Assembly: GCA_964408795.1 (NCBI GenBank)
Contig: CAYPAW010000050.1
Span: forward strand, 1 to 16,230
Reading direction: 5' to 3'
Source of the DNA: JABMQB01 sp964408795
GTDB lineage: Bacteria; Bacteroidota; Bacteroidia; Bacteroidales; Prolixibacteraceae
DNA: 16,230 nucleotides
The notes below the pieces were generated by a model. It was not told where the DNA came from, did not search any database, and saw only the letters and a list, made by a program, of their open reading frames with translations. A program made the translations under genes and the position numbers. Position 1 is the stretch's first letter, and each line of letters opens with the position of its first letter. Positions 16,138-16,230 of the stretch are shown piece by piece.

Positions 16138-16230
16138 ATGAAACGAGCATGTAAAATATTCACACCCAGGATCATTATTAAAATAAATGCGAGTTACATA
16201 CTATACCTTTAAAAATTAATAATTTTAATA
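16138..16230 (+). repeat. Leader repeat copy C, diverged, running to the window end
   Basis: The first 23 bases match copy A, after which identity falls but stays clear (the ATGCGAGTT block and TATACCTT). The 24-codon ORF starts MKRACKIFTPRIIIKINAS and stops at 16210-16212. A one-base insertion before the internal ATG at 16187 shifts the frame, but that nested ORF still has 10 codons with stop at 16217-16219, as in A and B. By analogy the next gene should start at about 16232, just outside the window. Confidence 0.75.

Noticed and set aside
10903..16230. Leader copies as an insertion sequence or CRISPR-like array
   Set aside because: There is no transposase, no terminal inverted repeat and no regular spacer structure. 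The copies are tied to start codons instead.

Overview
The window looks like Bacteroidota chromosome, probably Bacteroidales/Marinilabiliales-like. Support: signal peptides cleaved at Ala-Gln, A-rich start regions with no clear Shine-Dalgarno, an SSS symporter beside a GH31 glycosidase, RsbU/RsbW-type signalling beside an ABCG-like exporter, and short leader ORFs resembling the extreme N-terminus of SusC-type TonB receptors. All recognised genes are on the + strand. I see no tRNA, rRNA, CRISPR array, transposase or integrase.

Region 1 (1-470): the 3' end of a gene for an acidic protein ending in a tandem five-residue repeat (VGDFA), closed by a perfect 17-bp inverted repeat. Region 2 (502-4394): a secreted protein that joins a HELTH-type zinc-peptidase module, a beta-propeller and a predicted outer-membrane barrel, then a lipoprotein of unknown function, then a convincing intrinsic terminator.

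Region 3 (4450-10901): a tight four-gene unit. It encodes an ABCG-like exporter with TerB-like and FHA-like N-terminal regions, a THI5/NMT1-like periplasmic binding protein, a membrane dCache-HAMP-PP2C (RsbU/SpoIIE-type) phosphatase and an RsbW-type ATPase. Overlaps or 5-bp gaps join the genes. No STAS antagonist, sigma factor or importer permease lies in the window. The best reading is a ligand-sensing partner-switching pathway tied to an unusual exporter.

Region 4 (10903-16137): a 93-bp leader element with a 26-codon ORF, then a carbohydrate operon: a GH31 alpha-xylosidase/alpha-glucosidase-like enzyme, a URO-D superfamily protein and an SSS sodium/solute symporter. A second copy of the leader (87/93 identical by eye) follows the operon, and a third, diverged copy abuts it and runs to the window end. 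The operon therefore sits between direct repeats. The most novel signals are these leaders, the signalling/exporter operon, and the URO-D protein placed in a sugar operon.
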